From RGIG4103 sp045644605 (GTDB lineage Bacteria > Bacillota > Clostridia > RUG12999), in NCBI GenBank assembly GCA_045644605.1, contig JAZRHB010000085.1, forward strand, positions 1 through 17,149: 17,149 nucleotides of DNA. Direction: 5' to 3'. Positions within the stretch are counted from its first letter, which is position 1. Every line of letters starts with the position of its first letter. The notes beneath the pieces are model-generated. The model was not told the origin of the DNA and searched no databases. It was given only the letters and a program-made list of their open reading frames with translations. Below are positions 1 through 7,994 of this stretch, piece by piece. Made by a program: the position numbers and the translations under genes.

Positions 1-636
1 ATGGATGATAATAAACTCCTTGGCGAGTATTATATTGACGATAAGCTGACGCATTCACAAAAGCTTATGCCGATGATAGATGCTCTTCTTAAAGAGCTTA
101 ATCTTACACCAAAAGATATTGACGTTTTTGCAGTATCTGTAGGGCCGGGATCATTTACCGGACTTCGTATAGGCATTGCAACGGCAAAGGGTCTTGCGGC
201 AGGTACGGAAAAAGATATGGTGGGTGTATCCACACTTAAAGCAATGGCATACCGCCACCAGATGTGTTCATATGACATAATGCCTATGATAGATGCCAGA
301 AACGCACAGGTGTTCTGCGGCAAATATAAGTTTGAGAACGGATGCAAAACCTTACTTGAACCGCAGGTTAAAAACATAGATGATATTATTAATGAAATAA
401 CCACTCCCACTCTTGTAATGGGCGACGGAGCGATTAAAAATATGCCGGCGCTTGCTGCAAACAAAAATATATTGTTTGCGCCGCCACATCTTAATATGCC
501 CTCTGCAGCATCGGTAGCTACCCTGGCTATGGATGAAATAAAGACTCACGGCACAAAATCACCCGACGAGGCGAATGCCGTATATATCCGCAAATCGCAG
601 GCGGAACAAGAAAGAGAAAGGATGAATAAAAAGTGA
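1..636 (+). CDS. tsaB: tRNA t6A biosynthesis protein TsaB (5' end outside window)
   Basis: TsaB is the non-catalytic partner of TsaD in the TsaBDE complex, which makes N6-threonylcarbamoyladenosine at position 37 of ANN-decoding tRNAs in the cytoplasm. Seen: the family signature SVGPGSFTGLRIG at residues 46-58 of the visible part, preceded by the helix THSQKLMPMIDALL (17-30). The usual N-terminal beta strand of the ASKHA fold (of the type M-x-I-L-A-I-D-T-S, followed by about ten residues) is absent. The ATG at base 1 falls where the family is already about 15-20 residues into the protein, so I infer that the true start lies just upstream of the window and that this methionine is internal. The stop overlaps the rpiB start by four bases (GTGA), which suggests translational coupling. 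The function call is secure; the 5' boundary is not. Confidence 0.93.
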   Translation: MDDNKLLGEYYIDDKLTHSQKLMPMIDALLKELNLTPKDIDVFAVSVGPGSFTGLRIGIATAKGLAAGTEKDMVGVSTLKAMAYRHQMCSYDIMPMIDARNAQVFCGKYKFENGCKTLLEPQVKNIDDIINEITTPTLVMGDGAIKNMPALAANKNILFAPPHLNMPSAASVATLAMDEIKTHGTKSPDEANAVYIRKSQAEQERERMNKK

Positions 637-1070
637 TAGCAATAGGATCTGACCATGGTGGATTTGAACTTAAGAATAAAATTGTAAAATGGCTCGAGGA
701 TAACGGATACGACGTAAAGGATTTCGGTATCCACGAAATGGGAAGCGTTGACTATCCCGACATTGCCGAGGTTGTATGTAAAAGCATTACCGGCGGCGAG
801 TGTGACAGAGGAATTTTAGTTTGCGGTACAGGTATAGGAATTTCAATTGCCGCAAATAAAATAAAAGGTATAAGAGCGGCTGTTTGCGGAGATATTTATT
901 CTGCCGCAATGACAAAGCGTCATAACAACGCCAACGTAATTACTCTTGGCGGCAGGGTTGTAGGCGAAGATGTGGCAATTGAAATTGTTAAGGCTTGGCT
1001 TACAAACGAATTTGAAGGCGGTCGCCATCAGAACAGAATTGACAAAATTACAAATCTTGAAAATAACTGA
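633..1070 (+). CDS. rpiB: Ribose-5-phosphate isomerase B (RpiB/LacAB family)
   Basis: RpiB interconverts ribose 5-phosphate and ribulose 5-phosphate in the non-oxidative pentose phosphate pathway. At 145 residues it has the normal family length. Seen: the N-terminal GSDHGG (D7, H8), the catalytic cysteine in CGTGIGIS (C64), RHNNAN with H97 and N98, and the C-terminal phosphate-binding RHQNR (R131, H132, R135). Together these are the active-site set known for RpiB. The start is GTG, overlapping the tsaB stop, with AAAGGA-like Shine-Dalgarno bases about ten bases upstream inside tsaB. The relative LacA/LacB (galactose-6-phosphate isomerase) is unlikely, because there is a single complete subunit and no lac genes nearby. 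It is probably co-transcribed with tsaB and the topoisomerase genes. Confidence 0.95.
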   Translation: MIAIGSDHGGFELKNKIVKWLEDNGYDVKDFGIHEMGSVDYPDIAEVVCKSITGGECDRGILVCGTGIGISIAANKIKGIRAAVCGDIYSAAMTKRHNNANVITLGGRVVGEDVAIEIVKAWLTNEFEGGRHQNRIDKITNLENN

Positions 1071-1087
1071 TAAAGGTGTGAGTATAA

Positions 1088-3067
1088 GTGGCCAAAACTA
1101 AGGCTTACGATAACGAGAGTATTTCCTCACTTAAAGGTGCGGACAGAGTAAGACTGCGCCCCGGCGTAATTTTCGGGTCGGACGGTCTTGACGGATGTCA
1201 GCACGCGGTGTTTGAAATTCTTTCCAACTCAATAGACGAGGCGCGTGAAGGCTACGGTAATTTAATTGAGGTAACCCGTTATAAAGATAAATCCATTGAA
1301 ATTACGGACTTCGGACGCGGTATTCCGCTTGATTACAACCAAAGCGAAGGCAGATACAACTGGGAACTTGTGTTCTGTGAAATGTATGCCGGCGGTAAAT
1401 ACAATACCAACGACGGCGAAAACTACGAGTTTTCACTTGGTCTTAACGGTCTGGGAAGCTGTGCAACACAGTATTCCTCCGAATATATGGACGTTTCGGT
1501 TGTTCGTGACGGTTATAAATATGACCTGCATTTTGAAAAAGGCGAAAACATTGGCGGTCTTTCAAAATCCGAGCATAAGGGCAGGAAAACGGGTACCACA
1601 ATCAAATGGCGTCCCGACCTTGAGGTTTTTACCGATATCAATGTGCCGCTTGAATATTTTAAAGAAACAATGAAAAAGCAGGCGGTTGTAAACGCAGGTC
1701 TTAAGCTTGTGCTTTATTACGAAACCGACGAAGGCACCCAGATGTTTGAATATCTTTACCCGAAAGGGATTGAAGATTATGCAATCGAGCTTGCGGGCGA
1801 GGATGCTCTTACTGCACTGTACCAGATTTCTGCCGAAGGTAAGGGCCGTGACAGAGAAGACAAAAAAGATTATAAGGTAAAATTTGATATGGCGTTTTGT
1901 TTTTCAAATAAAAACAGCGCAACCGAATATTACCATAACTCAAGCTTTCTTGAATATGGCGGAAGCCCTGATAAAGCAGTAAAAACTGCGTTTGTGCACG
2001 CTATTGACAAGTATATAAAAGCAAATAATAAATACAACAAAAACGAATCTAAAATCACGGCAAACGACGTGCTTGACTCACTTCTTCTTATAAGCAGCTC
2101 GTTTTCAACCTCCACAAGCTACGAAAACCAGACTAAAAAATCCATTACCAACAAGTTTATTCAGGATTTTATGACGGAAACATTAAAACACGAGCTTGAG
2201 GTTTATTTCATTGAAAACAAGGTTGATGCAGAAAAGATAACCAATCAGATTCTTGTTAACAAACGAAGCCGTGAATCTGCCGAAAAAACAAGACTTAACA
2301 TTAAAAAACAGCTTTCGGGTAATGTTGATGTTACCAACAGAGTGCAGAAATTTGTTGATTGCAGAAGCAAGGATTTGTCCAAACGTGAAATCTACATTGT
2401 GGAAGGCGACTCGGCTCTCGGCGCTTGTAAAATGGGTCGTGACGCCAATTTCCAGGCAATCATCCCCGTAAGAGGCAAAATTCTTAACTGTCTTAAAGCG
2501 GATTACGACAAAATTTTCAAAAGCGAAATTATTACCGACCTTCTTAAAGTGCTGGGCTGCGGTGTTGAGATAAAAACCAAACACGGCAAGGATTTCAATG
2601 CATTTGATATTGGCAATTTCCGCTGGAACAAGGTTATTATCTGTACGGATGCCGATGTTGACGGATTCCAGATAAGAACGCTTATCCTTTCGATGCTGTA
2701 CGCACTTGTGCCTACACTTATCGAAATGGGATATGTATATATTGCGGAATCTCCGCTGTTTGAAATAACCTGCAAAAACGATACGTATTTTGCATATAAC
2801 GAAAAGGAAAAAGCGGAAATTCTTGAAAAGCTGGGGGGCAAAAATGTTACCATACAGCGTTCAAAAGGTCTTGGTGAAAACCAGCCTGAAATGATGTGGC
2901 AGACAACTATGAACCCCGAAACAAGACGACTTATTAAAGTTAATCTTGAAGATGCAGAAAAAACCGCGCAGATGTTTGACGTGCTTCTTGGGGATAATCT
3001 TGCCGCAAGAAAAGATTATATTGCCGAAAACGGCGGCAAATATTTAGATATGATAGACGTAGGATAA
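1088..3067 (+). CDS. Divergent type IIA topoisomerase subunit B (ParE/GyrB-like)
   Basis: This is the ATPase and TOPRIM subunit of a type IIA DNA topoisomerase, the partner of the next gene. Seen: a GHKL ATPase with the catalytic glutamate in EILSNSIDEA (E43, N47), TDFGRGIP (D74), and a lysine switch in ENQTKKS (347-352); then TOPRIM with VEGDSALG (E439), the metal-binding TDADVDG (D521, D523, D525) and QRSKGLGE (590-597). At 659 residues it is ParE-like in length, without the large GyrB tail insertion. The ATP-lid motif, normally GGLHGVG, reads LGLNGLG (117-123); the usual LHAGGKF reads MYAGGKY; EGDSAGG is EGDSALG. It is thus intact at catalytic positions but clearly off the main GyrB/ParE line. 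GTG start, with AAAGGTG nine bases upstream. I cannot say whether it is the cell's topoisomerase IV or an extra enzyme, so no symbol is given. Confidence 0.88.
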   Translation: MAKTKAYDNESISSLKGADRVRLRPGVIFGSDGLDGCQHAVFEILSNSIDEAREGYGNLIEVTRYKDKSIEITDFGRGIPLDYNQSEGRYNWELVFCEMYAGGKYNTNDGENYEFSLGLNGLGSCATQYSSEYMDVSVVRDGYKYDLHFEKGENIGGLSKSEHKGRKTGTTIKWRPDLEVFTDINVPLEYFKETMKKQAVVNAGLKLVLYYETDEGTQMFEYLYPKGIEDYAIELAGEDALTALYQISAEGKGRDREDKKDYKVKFDMAFCFSNKNSATEYYHNSSFLEYGGSPDKAVKTAFVHAIDKYIKANNKYNKNESKITANDVLDSLLLISSSFSTSTSYENQTKKSITNKFIQDFMTETLKHELEVYFIENKVDAEKITNQILVNKRSRESAEKTRLNIKKQLSGNVDVTNRVQKFVDCRSKDLSKREIYIVEGDSALGACKMGRDANFQAIIPVRGKILNCLKADYDKIFKSEIITDLLKVLGCGVEIKTKHGKDFNAFDIGNFRWNKVIICTDADVDGFQIRTLILSMLYALVPTLIEMGYVYIAESPLFEITCKNDTYFAYNEKEKAEILEKLGGKNVTIQRSKGLGENQPEMMWQTTMNPETRRLIKVNLEDAEKTAQMFDVLLGDNLAARKDYIAENGGKYLDMIDVG

Positions 3068-3082
3068 AGGAGAGTGAGGGTT

Positions 3083-5263
3083 TTGGCAAACATAACAGAC
3101 GAGCTGATTTGCGATACGCTGGAAAAAAACTATATGCCGTATGCGATGAGCGTAATTATTTCCCGTGCAATTCCCGAAATTGACGGTTTTAAACCCTCTC
3201 ACAGAAAGCTTCTTTTTACTATGTATAAAATGGGGCTTCTTACGGGGAACCGTACAAAATCGGCAAACGTTGTAGGTCAGACAATGAAATACAACCCCCA
3301 TGGTGACGCCGCTATTTATGAAACAATGGTGCGTCTTACAACGGGTAACGAAGCGCTGCTTCATCCGTTTGTTGATTCCAAGGGTAACTTCGGTAAACAG
3401 TATTCAAGAGATATGGCATACGCTGCTTCTCGTTATACTGAAGTAAAGCTCGATTCCTTTGCACAGGAAATTTTTAAAGATATAAATAAAGATGTTGTTC
3501 CGTTTATGGATAACTACGACGGCACTTTAAAAGAGCCGACACTTCTTCCAACAACGTTCCCCAACGTGCTTGTAAATCCCAACCAGGGTATTGCCGTTGG
3601 TATGGCAAGCAACATCTGTAGTTTCAATTTAACAGAAGTATGTAAAGCAACAATTGCATATCTTAAAGACCCGAAATGCGACATTTTTGAACATATAATT
3701 GCGCCCGATTTTTCAACCGGCGGCGAAATTGTTTATGATAAAGAAGAAATGGACGCTATTCTCAAATCGGGCAGAGGAAGCTTTGCGGTACGTGCAAAAT
3801 ATAAGTACGATAAAGCAAATTCCTGTATTGATATATACGAAATTCCGTATACCACAACATCCGAAGCAATAATTGAAAAGATTATTGACCTTATAAAAGC
3901 GGGAAAAGCAAAAGAAATTTCTGATGTGCGTGACGAAACGGATAAGGTAGGTCTTAAAATCACCATTGATATAAAAAGAAGTACGGACGTTGAGCAGCTT
4001 ATGGCAAAACTTTACAAATCAACTCCTCTTCAGGATAATTTCCCGTGTAACTTCAACATCCTTATCGGCACATCGCCAAGCGTAATGGGTGTAGGCGAAA
4101 TTATTGAAAAATGGTGTGATTTCAGAAGAACGTGTATAAAACGCGGACTTAACTATGAGATTGGTGAAAAGTCAGCAAGACTTCATCTTCTTGAAGGTCT
4201 TAAATGTATTCTTCTTGATATTGATAAGGCAATCAAAATCATCCGTGAAACCGAGGTTGACGCCCAGGTTGTTCCAAACCTTATGGAAGGCTTTGGAATT
4301 GATAAAATTCAGGCGGAATATGTTGCGGAAATCAAACTCCGTAACCTCAATAAAGATTATATTCTTAAAGGAATTGCGGAAATTGAAAAGCTGAAAGAGG
4401 CTATTGCCGATATGACGGCAACTCTCGAAAGCGACAGACGTGTGAATAAGGTAATCTGCACCGAGCTTGAAGCAATTATCAAAAAATACGGCGCTGAAAG
4501 AAAAACAACTCTTGTTACAAAAGGCGATATCAAAACCGTATCTCAGGACGAAATGATTCCTGATTACCGTGTTCATATGTTTATGACAAGAGATAACTAC
4601 ATCAAGAAAATTACGCTTAACTCACTTCGTATGGCATCCGACCAGAAGCTAAAACAGGATGACGAAATTATATGCGATTTCGAGGCAGGTAACAAAGAAG
4701 ACCTTCTTCTTTTTACCGACAAAGGCGAGGTTTATAAAACCCATATATACGACATTCCCGAATGTAAAGCAAGCGTGCTGGGTGAATATCTGCCTAATCT
4801 TTTGGGAATGGAAAAGGATGAAAAAATCATCCATATGGTTTCAACAACCGATTACAAGGGCTTTATGCTTTTTGCATTTGAAAACGGTAAAATTGCCAAG
4901 GTTGAAATGGAAGGCTATGCAACCAAAACCAACCGCCGTAAGCTTATTGCGGCATATTCGGTTAAAAGTCCTGTGAGGAGTATCCTCTGGATACCCGAAG
5001 ATACGCTTATCTGCGTAAGCAGTAAGGGCGGCAGATGTCTTGTTGTAAACACCGCACTTATTGCGCCGAAATCAAAACGTGATACGCAGGGCATTCAGGT
5101 TTACTTATCAAAACGTGATAAGTTCCTTGAAAGCGTAACTCTTGCTGAAAATAGCGGTCTTGAAGATTTTAAACCTTATTCTTCAAACAGAATTCCTGCT
5201 TCCGGAATGTCGCTTAAAGATGCGGATAAACCTTTTGTACAGGTAGGGTTGTTCGATGAGTAA
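3083..5263 (+). CDS. Divergent type IIA topoisomerase subunit A (ParC/GyrA-like)
   Basis: This is the DNA-cleaving subunit paired with the gene before it. I choose the TTG at 3083 (726 residues): an in-frame GTG at 3074 directly abuts the AAAGGAG at 3066-3072 and is too close to be used, while the TTG has about ten bases of spacing. Seen (numbered from TTG): a winged-helix gate domain with PHGDAAIYETMVR (73-85), the catalytic arginine-tyrosine pair in AASRYTE (R117, Y118), and EPTLLPTTFPN (151-161); a coiled-coil tower around 380-470; and beta-pinwheel blades from about 495 (for example FMTRDNYIKKI, LLFTDKGEVYKT, FAFENGKIAKVEM). No GyrA box (QRRGGKG-like) is present, so negative supercoiling is unlikely and relaxation or decatenation of a ParC type is inferred. 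Alanine 76 stands where GyrA and ParC usually have the quinolone-contact serine. The 3' end overlaps rsmA by eight bases. Confidence 0.88.
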   Translation: MANITDELICDTLEKNYMPYAMSVIISRAIPEIDGFKPSHRKLLFTMYKMGLLTGNRTKSANVVGQTMKYNPHGDAAIYETMVRLTTGNEALLHPFVDSKGNFGKQYSRDMAYAASRYTEVKLDSFAQEIFKDINKDVVPFMDNYDGTLKEPTLLPTTFPNVLVNPNQGIAVGMASNICSFNLTEVCKATIAYLKDPKCDIFEHIIAPDFSTGGEIVYDKEEMDAILKSGRGSFAVRAKYKYDKANSCIDIYEIPYTTTSEAIIEKIIDLIKAGKAKEISDVRDETDKVGLKITIDIKRSTDVEQLMAKLYKSTPLQDNFPCNFNILIGTSPSVMGVGEIIEKWCDFRRTCIKRGLNYEIGEKSARLHLLEGLKCILLDIDKAIKIIRETEVDAQVVPNLMEGFGIDKIQAEYVAEIKLRNLNKDYILKGIAEIEKLKEAIADMTATLESDRRVNKVICTELEAIIKKYGAERKTTLVTKGDIKTVSQDEMIPDYRVHMFMTRDNYIKKITLNSLRMASDQKLKQDDEIICDFEAGNKEDLLLFTDKGEVYKTHIYDIPECKASVLGEYLPNLLGMEKDEKIIHMVSTTDYKGFMLFAFENGKIAKVEMEGYATKTNRRKLIAAYSVKSPVRSILWIPEDTLICVSSKGGRCLVVNTALIAPKSKRDTQGIQVYLSKRDKFLESVTLAENSGLEDFKPYSSNRIPASGMSLKDADKPFVQVGLFDE

Positions 5264-6122
5264 GCATAATTTAACCGATATAAAAGAAATACGCGCCGTT
5301 ATGGGAATGTTCGGCAAGCATTTTTCAAAATCACTCGGGCAGAACTTTCTTATAAACAGCGGCGTTATTGAAAGTGCTGTTTCCGGAAGCGGTGTTGATG
5401 AAACTACCGGTGTTCTTGAAATCGGCCCCGGAATAGGCACTCTTACAATGGCACTTGCCGAAAGGGCAAACAAGGTTGTTGCGGTGGAGATTGACTCTAA
5501 GCTTCTTCCCGTACTCGACTACACCCTTGAGGATTACAGAAATGTCACCATAATACACGGTGACATACTCAAGCTTGATATAAACGAGCTTTATAATGAG
5601 CATTTCAAATCGGGCAAGGTAAAGGTGGTTGCAAACCTGCCGTATTATATTACCACACCGATTATTATGAAACTGCTTGAACACCGCGAAAAATTTAAGT
5701 CCATTACAGTAATGGTGCAAAAAGAGGTGGCGTACCGCCTTGCGGCAGACGAAGGGTCAAAGGATTATTCGGCAGTTTCAATTGCAGTCGGCTATTATGC
5801 CGAGCCTGAAATAATTGCAAATGTAGCTCCTTCAGATTTCTGCCCTCCGCCGAAAGTACATTCGGCAGTTATCAAGCTAAATATCCGTGAAAATCCGCCA
5901 TTTACACCAGAAAACGAAGAATTCTTCTTTAAACTTGTAAAGGCAGGGTTTGCACAAAGGAGAAAAACCTTTATTAACAGTGTTTCGGGGGGCGGAATTT
6001 CAAAATCCGATGCCGCAGCGGCGCTTTTTGAAATCGGACTTGATGAAAACATAAGAGCAGAAAAAATATCACCGCAGGAGTTTTGTCTTCTGTCCGATAT
6101 TTTATATAAAAAAAATAAATAA
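5256..6122 (+). CDS. rsmA: 16S rRNA (A1518/A1519) dimethyltransferase RsmA (KsgA)
   Basis: RsmA dimethylates the two adjacent adenines of the 16S rRNA 3' terminal hairpin late in 30S assembly, using S-adenosylmethionine; its loss gives kasugamycin resistance. Seen: the family N-terminal KSLGQNFLIN (25-34), SAM-binding motif I LEIGPGIGTL (54-63), acidic ribose-binding VAVEID (75-80), GDIL (102-105), catalytic motif IV NLPYYI (127-132), and FCPPPKVHSAV (195-205). Length 288 is normal. The ATG lies inside the last codons of the topoisomerase A gene with AGGTAGGG upstream, so translation is likely coupled. A possible promoter for the next gene lies in its last 40 bases. The call is firm. Confidence 0.96.
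   Translation: MSKHNLTDIKEIRAVMGMFGKHFSKSLGQNFLINSGVIESAVSGSGVDETTGVLEIGPGIGTLTMALAERANKVVAVEIDSKLLPVLDYTLEDYRNVTIIHGDILKLDINELYNEHFKSGKVKVVANLPYYITTPIIMKLLEHREKFKSITVMVQKEVAYRLAADEGSKDYSAVSIAVGYYAEPEIIANVAPSDFCPPPKVHSAVIKLNIRENPPFTPENEEFFFKLVKAGFAQRRKTFINSVSGGGISKSDAAAALFEIGLDENIRAEKISPQEFCLLSDILYKKNK
6083..6110 (+). promoter_or_regulatory. Possible pckG promoter inside the end of rsmA
   Basis: TTGTCT at 6083-6088 and TATAAA at 6105-6110 are separated by 16 bases, matching the sigma-A consensus at 4/6 and 5/6. This would start a transcript near 6117 with a leader of about 48 bases before pckG. It is weak evidence in AT-rich coding sequence; read-through from rsmA is the alternative, since no terminator is visible between the genes. 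Confidence 0.33.
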
Positions 6123-6126
6123 AATC

Positions 6127-6148
6127 ATAGCGGCTATTACACCGCTGT
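6127..6148 (+). other. Small hairpin between rsmA and pckG
   Basis: AGCGG (6129-6133) pairs with CCGCT (6142-6146), extended by a T-G wobble and an A-T pair to seven pairs around an eight-base loop. No T-run follows, so it is not a standard intrinsic terminator. It sits just upstream of the pckG ribosome binding site (AGAGGAG, 6151-6157) and could mark an mRNA processing or stability site; this is inference only. Confidence 0.3.
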
Positions 6149-6164
6149 TGAGAGGAGAATAGTA

Positions 6165-7940
6165 ATGACAAACAACAAAAAAGTATTGACATGGCTTGAA
6201 GAAATGAAAGCCCTCGTTAAACCAAGCGAAATCGTTTGGATTGACGGAAGCGAAGAGCAGCTTGAAGCTCTCCGCGCTGAAGCGGTTGCAACCGGAGAAA
6301 TGATTAAACTCAATCAGGAAAAGCTCCCGGGATGCTACTACCACAGAACAGCAGAAAATGACGTTGCCCGTGTAGAAGACAGAACATTCATCTGCACAAC
6401 AAAAAAAGAAGATGCCGGCCCGAACAACAACTGGATGGCACCCGATGAAATGTATGCAAAACTCAAAGCTTTGTATGACGGTTCAATGAACGGCAGAACA
6501 ATGTACATCATCCCATATTCAATGGGTCCTGTTGGCTCACCGTTCTCAAAAATCGGTATCGAGCTTACTGACAGTATCTATGTTGTACTTAATATGGCTA
6601 TTATGACAAGAATTGGTCAGCCGGTACTTGACGTTCTCGGCGAAGACGGCGATTTTGTAAAATGTCTCCACGCTAAAAAAGATGTAAATCCTGACGAAAG
6701 ATATATTGTTCACTTCCCTGAAGACAATGCAATCTGGTCAATCAACTCCGCTTACGGCGGCAACGTACTTCTCGGCAAAAAATGTTTTGCTCTTAGAATT
6801 GCGTCTTACCTCGGTAAAAACGAAGGCTGGATGGCTGAACATATGCTTATCCTCGGTCTTGAAAATCCGCAGGGCGAAGTTAAATACATTTGTGCTGCAT
6901 TCCCGAGTGCTTGCGGTAAAACAAACCTTGCAATGCTTATTCCGCCGGAAATCCTTAAAGGATATAAAGTATGGACAGTTGGTGACGATATTGCATGGCT
7001 GAGAATCAACCCGAAAGATGGCAGACTTTATGCAATCAACCCTGAAGCAGGTTTCTTCGGTGTTGCTCCGGGAACAAGCGAAAAAACAAACTTTAATGCT
7101 CTTGAAGCTACAAAGAAAAATACAATTTTCACAAACGTTGCTATAAACAACGAAGACATGACAGTTTGGTGGGAAGGTCTTGACAAGAATCCTCCGGCTG
7201 ATGCTACTGAATGGACAGGAAAACTTGTTAACGGTAAAGATTTTGTTGCTGATGGCGGCAAGCTTGCTCATCCGAACTCCAGATTTACAGCTCCGGCTAT
7301 CAATTGCCCATGTATTTCTCCGGAATTTGAAAATCCGCAGGGTGTGCCGATTTCCGCTATCGTATTCGGCGGCAGACGTGCTAAAACTGCTCCGCTGGTA
7401 TACCAGGCAAGAGATTGGGAACACGGCGTATTCGTTGGTGCTACAATGGCATCTGAAACAACTGCAGCTGCTGCAGGTGCAGTAGGTGTTGTAAGACGTG
7501 ACCCGATGGCTATGAAACCGTTCGTTGGTTACAATATGGCTGACTATTTCGGACACTGGTTTGAAATGGGTAAGAAAATGGATGCCGACAAAGCTCCTAA
7601 AATTTTCCACGTTAACTGGTTCCGTCGTGGCGACGAGGGCGAATTCCTGTGGCCGGGATTTGGCGACAATATGCGTGTTCTCAACTGGATTCTTGACAGA
7701 TGTGACGGCAAGGTTGACGCTAAAGAAACTGCTATCGGATACGTTCCGTTTAAAGAAGACCTCAACACAGAAGGTCTTGACATTACAGATGCAGTTATGG
7801 ACGAACTTCTCAGCGTTAAGAAAGAATACTGGACAGAAGATATCGAAAACCAGAAAGAATTCTTCGCACAGTTCGGCGATAGACTTCCGAAAGAAATCGT
7901 GAGCGAACTTGCTGCTCTTGAAGAAAGAATTAACGGTTAA
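6165..7940 (+). CDS. pckG: Phosphoenolpyruvate carboxykinase, GTP-dependent
   Basis: It interconverts oxaloacetate plus GTP with phosphoenolpyruvate, CO2 and GDP, at the junction of glycolysis, gluconeogenesis and C4 acid metabolism. At 591 residues it fits the GTP family. Seen: IIPYSMGPVGSP (115-126), YGGNVLLGKK (197-206), the GTP-class P-loop FPSACGKTNL (246-255) with the reactive cysteine C250, VGDDIAWLR (272-280), NPEAGFFGV (292-300), and NCPCISPEFENPQGVPI followed by FGGRRAKTAP. Lining up the spacing to known GTP-PEPCK suggests metal ligands K206, H226 and D275. AGAGGAG lies seven bases before the ATG. Codon choice differs from neighbours (GCT, GGT and CTC are more frequent), as expected for a highly expressed gene. 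In anaerobic clostridia such enzymes may run toward oxaloacetate; that direction is inference. Confidence 0.97.
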   Translation: MTNNKKVLTWLEEMKALVKPSEIVWIDGSEEQLEALRAEAVATGEMIKLNQEKLPGCYYHRTAENDVARVEDRTFICTTKKEDAGPNNNWMAPDEMYAKLKALYDGSMNGRTMYIIPYSMGPVGSPFSKIGIELTDSIYVVLNMAIMTRIGQPVLDVLGEDGDFVKCLHAKKDVNPDERYIVHFPEDNAIWSINSAYGGNVLLGKKCFALRIASYLGKNEGWMAEHMLILGLENPQGEVKYICAAFPSACGKTNLAMLIPPEILKGYKVWTVGDDIAWLRINPKDGRLYAINPEAGFFGVAPGTSEKTNFNALEATKKNTIFTNVAINNEDMTVWWEGLDKNPPADATEWTGKLVNGKDFVADGGKLAHPNSRFTAPAINCPCISPEFENPQGVPISAIVFGGRRAKTAPLVYQARDWEHGVFVGATMASETTAAAAGAVGVVRRDPMAMKPFVGYNMADYFGHWFEMGKKMDADKAPKIFHVNWFRRGDEGEFLWPGFGDNMRVLNWILDRCDGKVDAKETAIGYVPFKEDLNTEGLDITDAVMDELLSVKKEYWTEDIENQKEFFAQFGDRLPKEIVSELAALEERING

Positions 7941-7950
7941 TTCAAATAAT

Positions 7951-7990
7951 AAAAAGGTTACCTCAAACGAGGTAACCTTTTTTCTTTTTT
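7951..7990. terminator. Strong bidirectional intrinsic terminator
   Basis: A perfect 14-base-pair stem, 7951-7964 with 7969-7982, closes an AAAC loop and is followed by a T-rich run (7978-7990, broken by one C). The A-run in the left arm gives a T-run on the other strand. It therefore ends pckG on the plus strand and the convergent membrane-protein gene (stop at 7995) on the minus strand. Confidence 0.93.
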
Positions 7991-7994
7991 AGGA

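Noticed and set aside
633..1070. Galactose-6-phosphate isomerase (LacA/LacB) instead of RpiB
   Set aside because: It is a single complete subunit with the RpiB active-site residues and no lactose or tagatose pathway genes nearby.
5542..5566. Perfect eight-pair inverted repeat (ATGTCACC / GGTGACAT) in rsmA
   Set aside because: It lies in conserved coding sequence and is short enough to occur by chance in a window of this size.
6738..7610. Long open frame of about 290 codons antisense to pckG
   Set aside because: It has no family motif or ribosome site, is rich in Ser, Cys and Phe as expected of a shadow frame, and lies wholly inside an unmistakable enzyme gene. Similar antisense frames over typA (14827-15309) and mntP (16448-16885) were rejected for the same reason.
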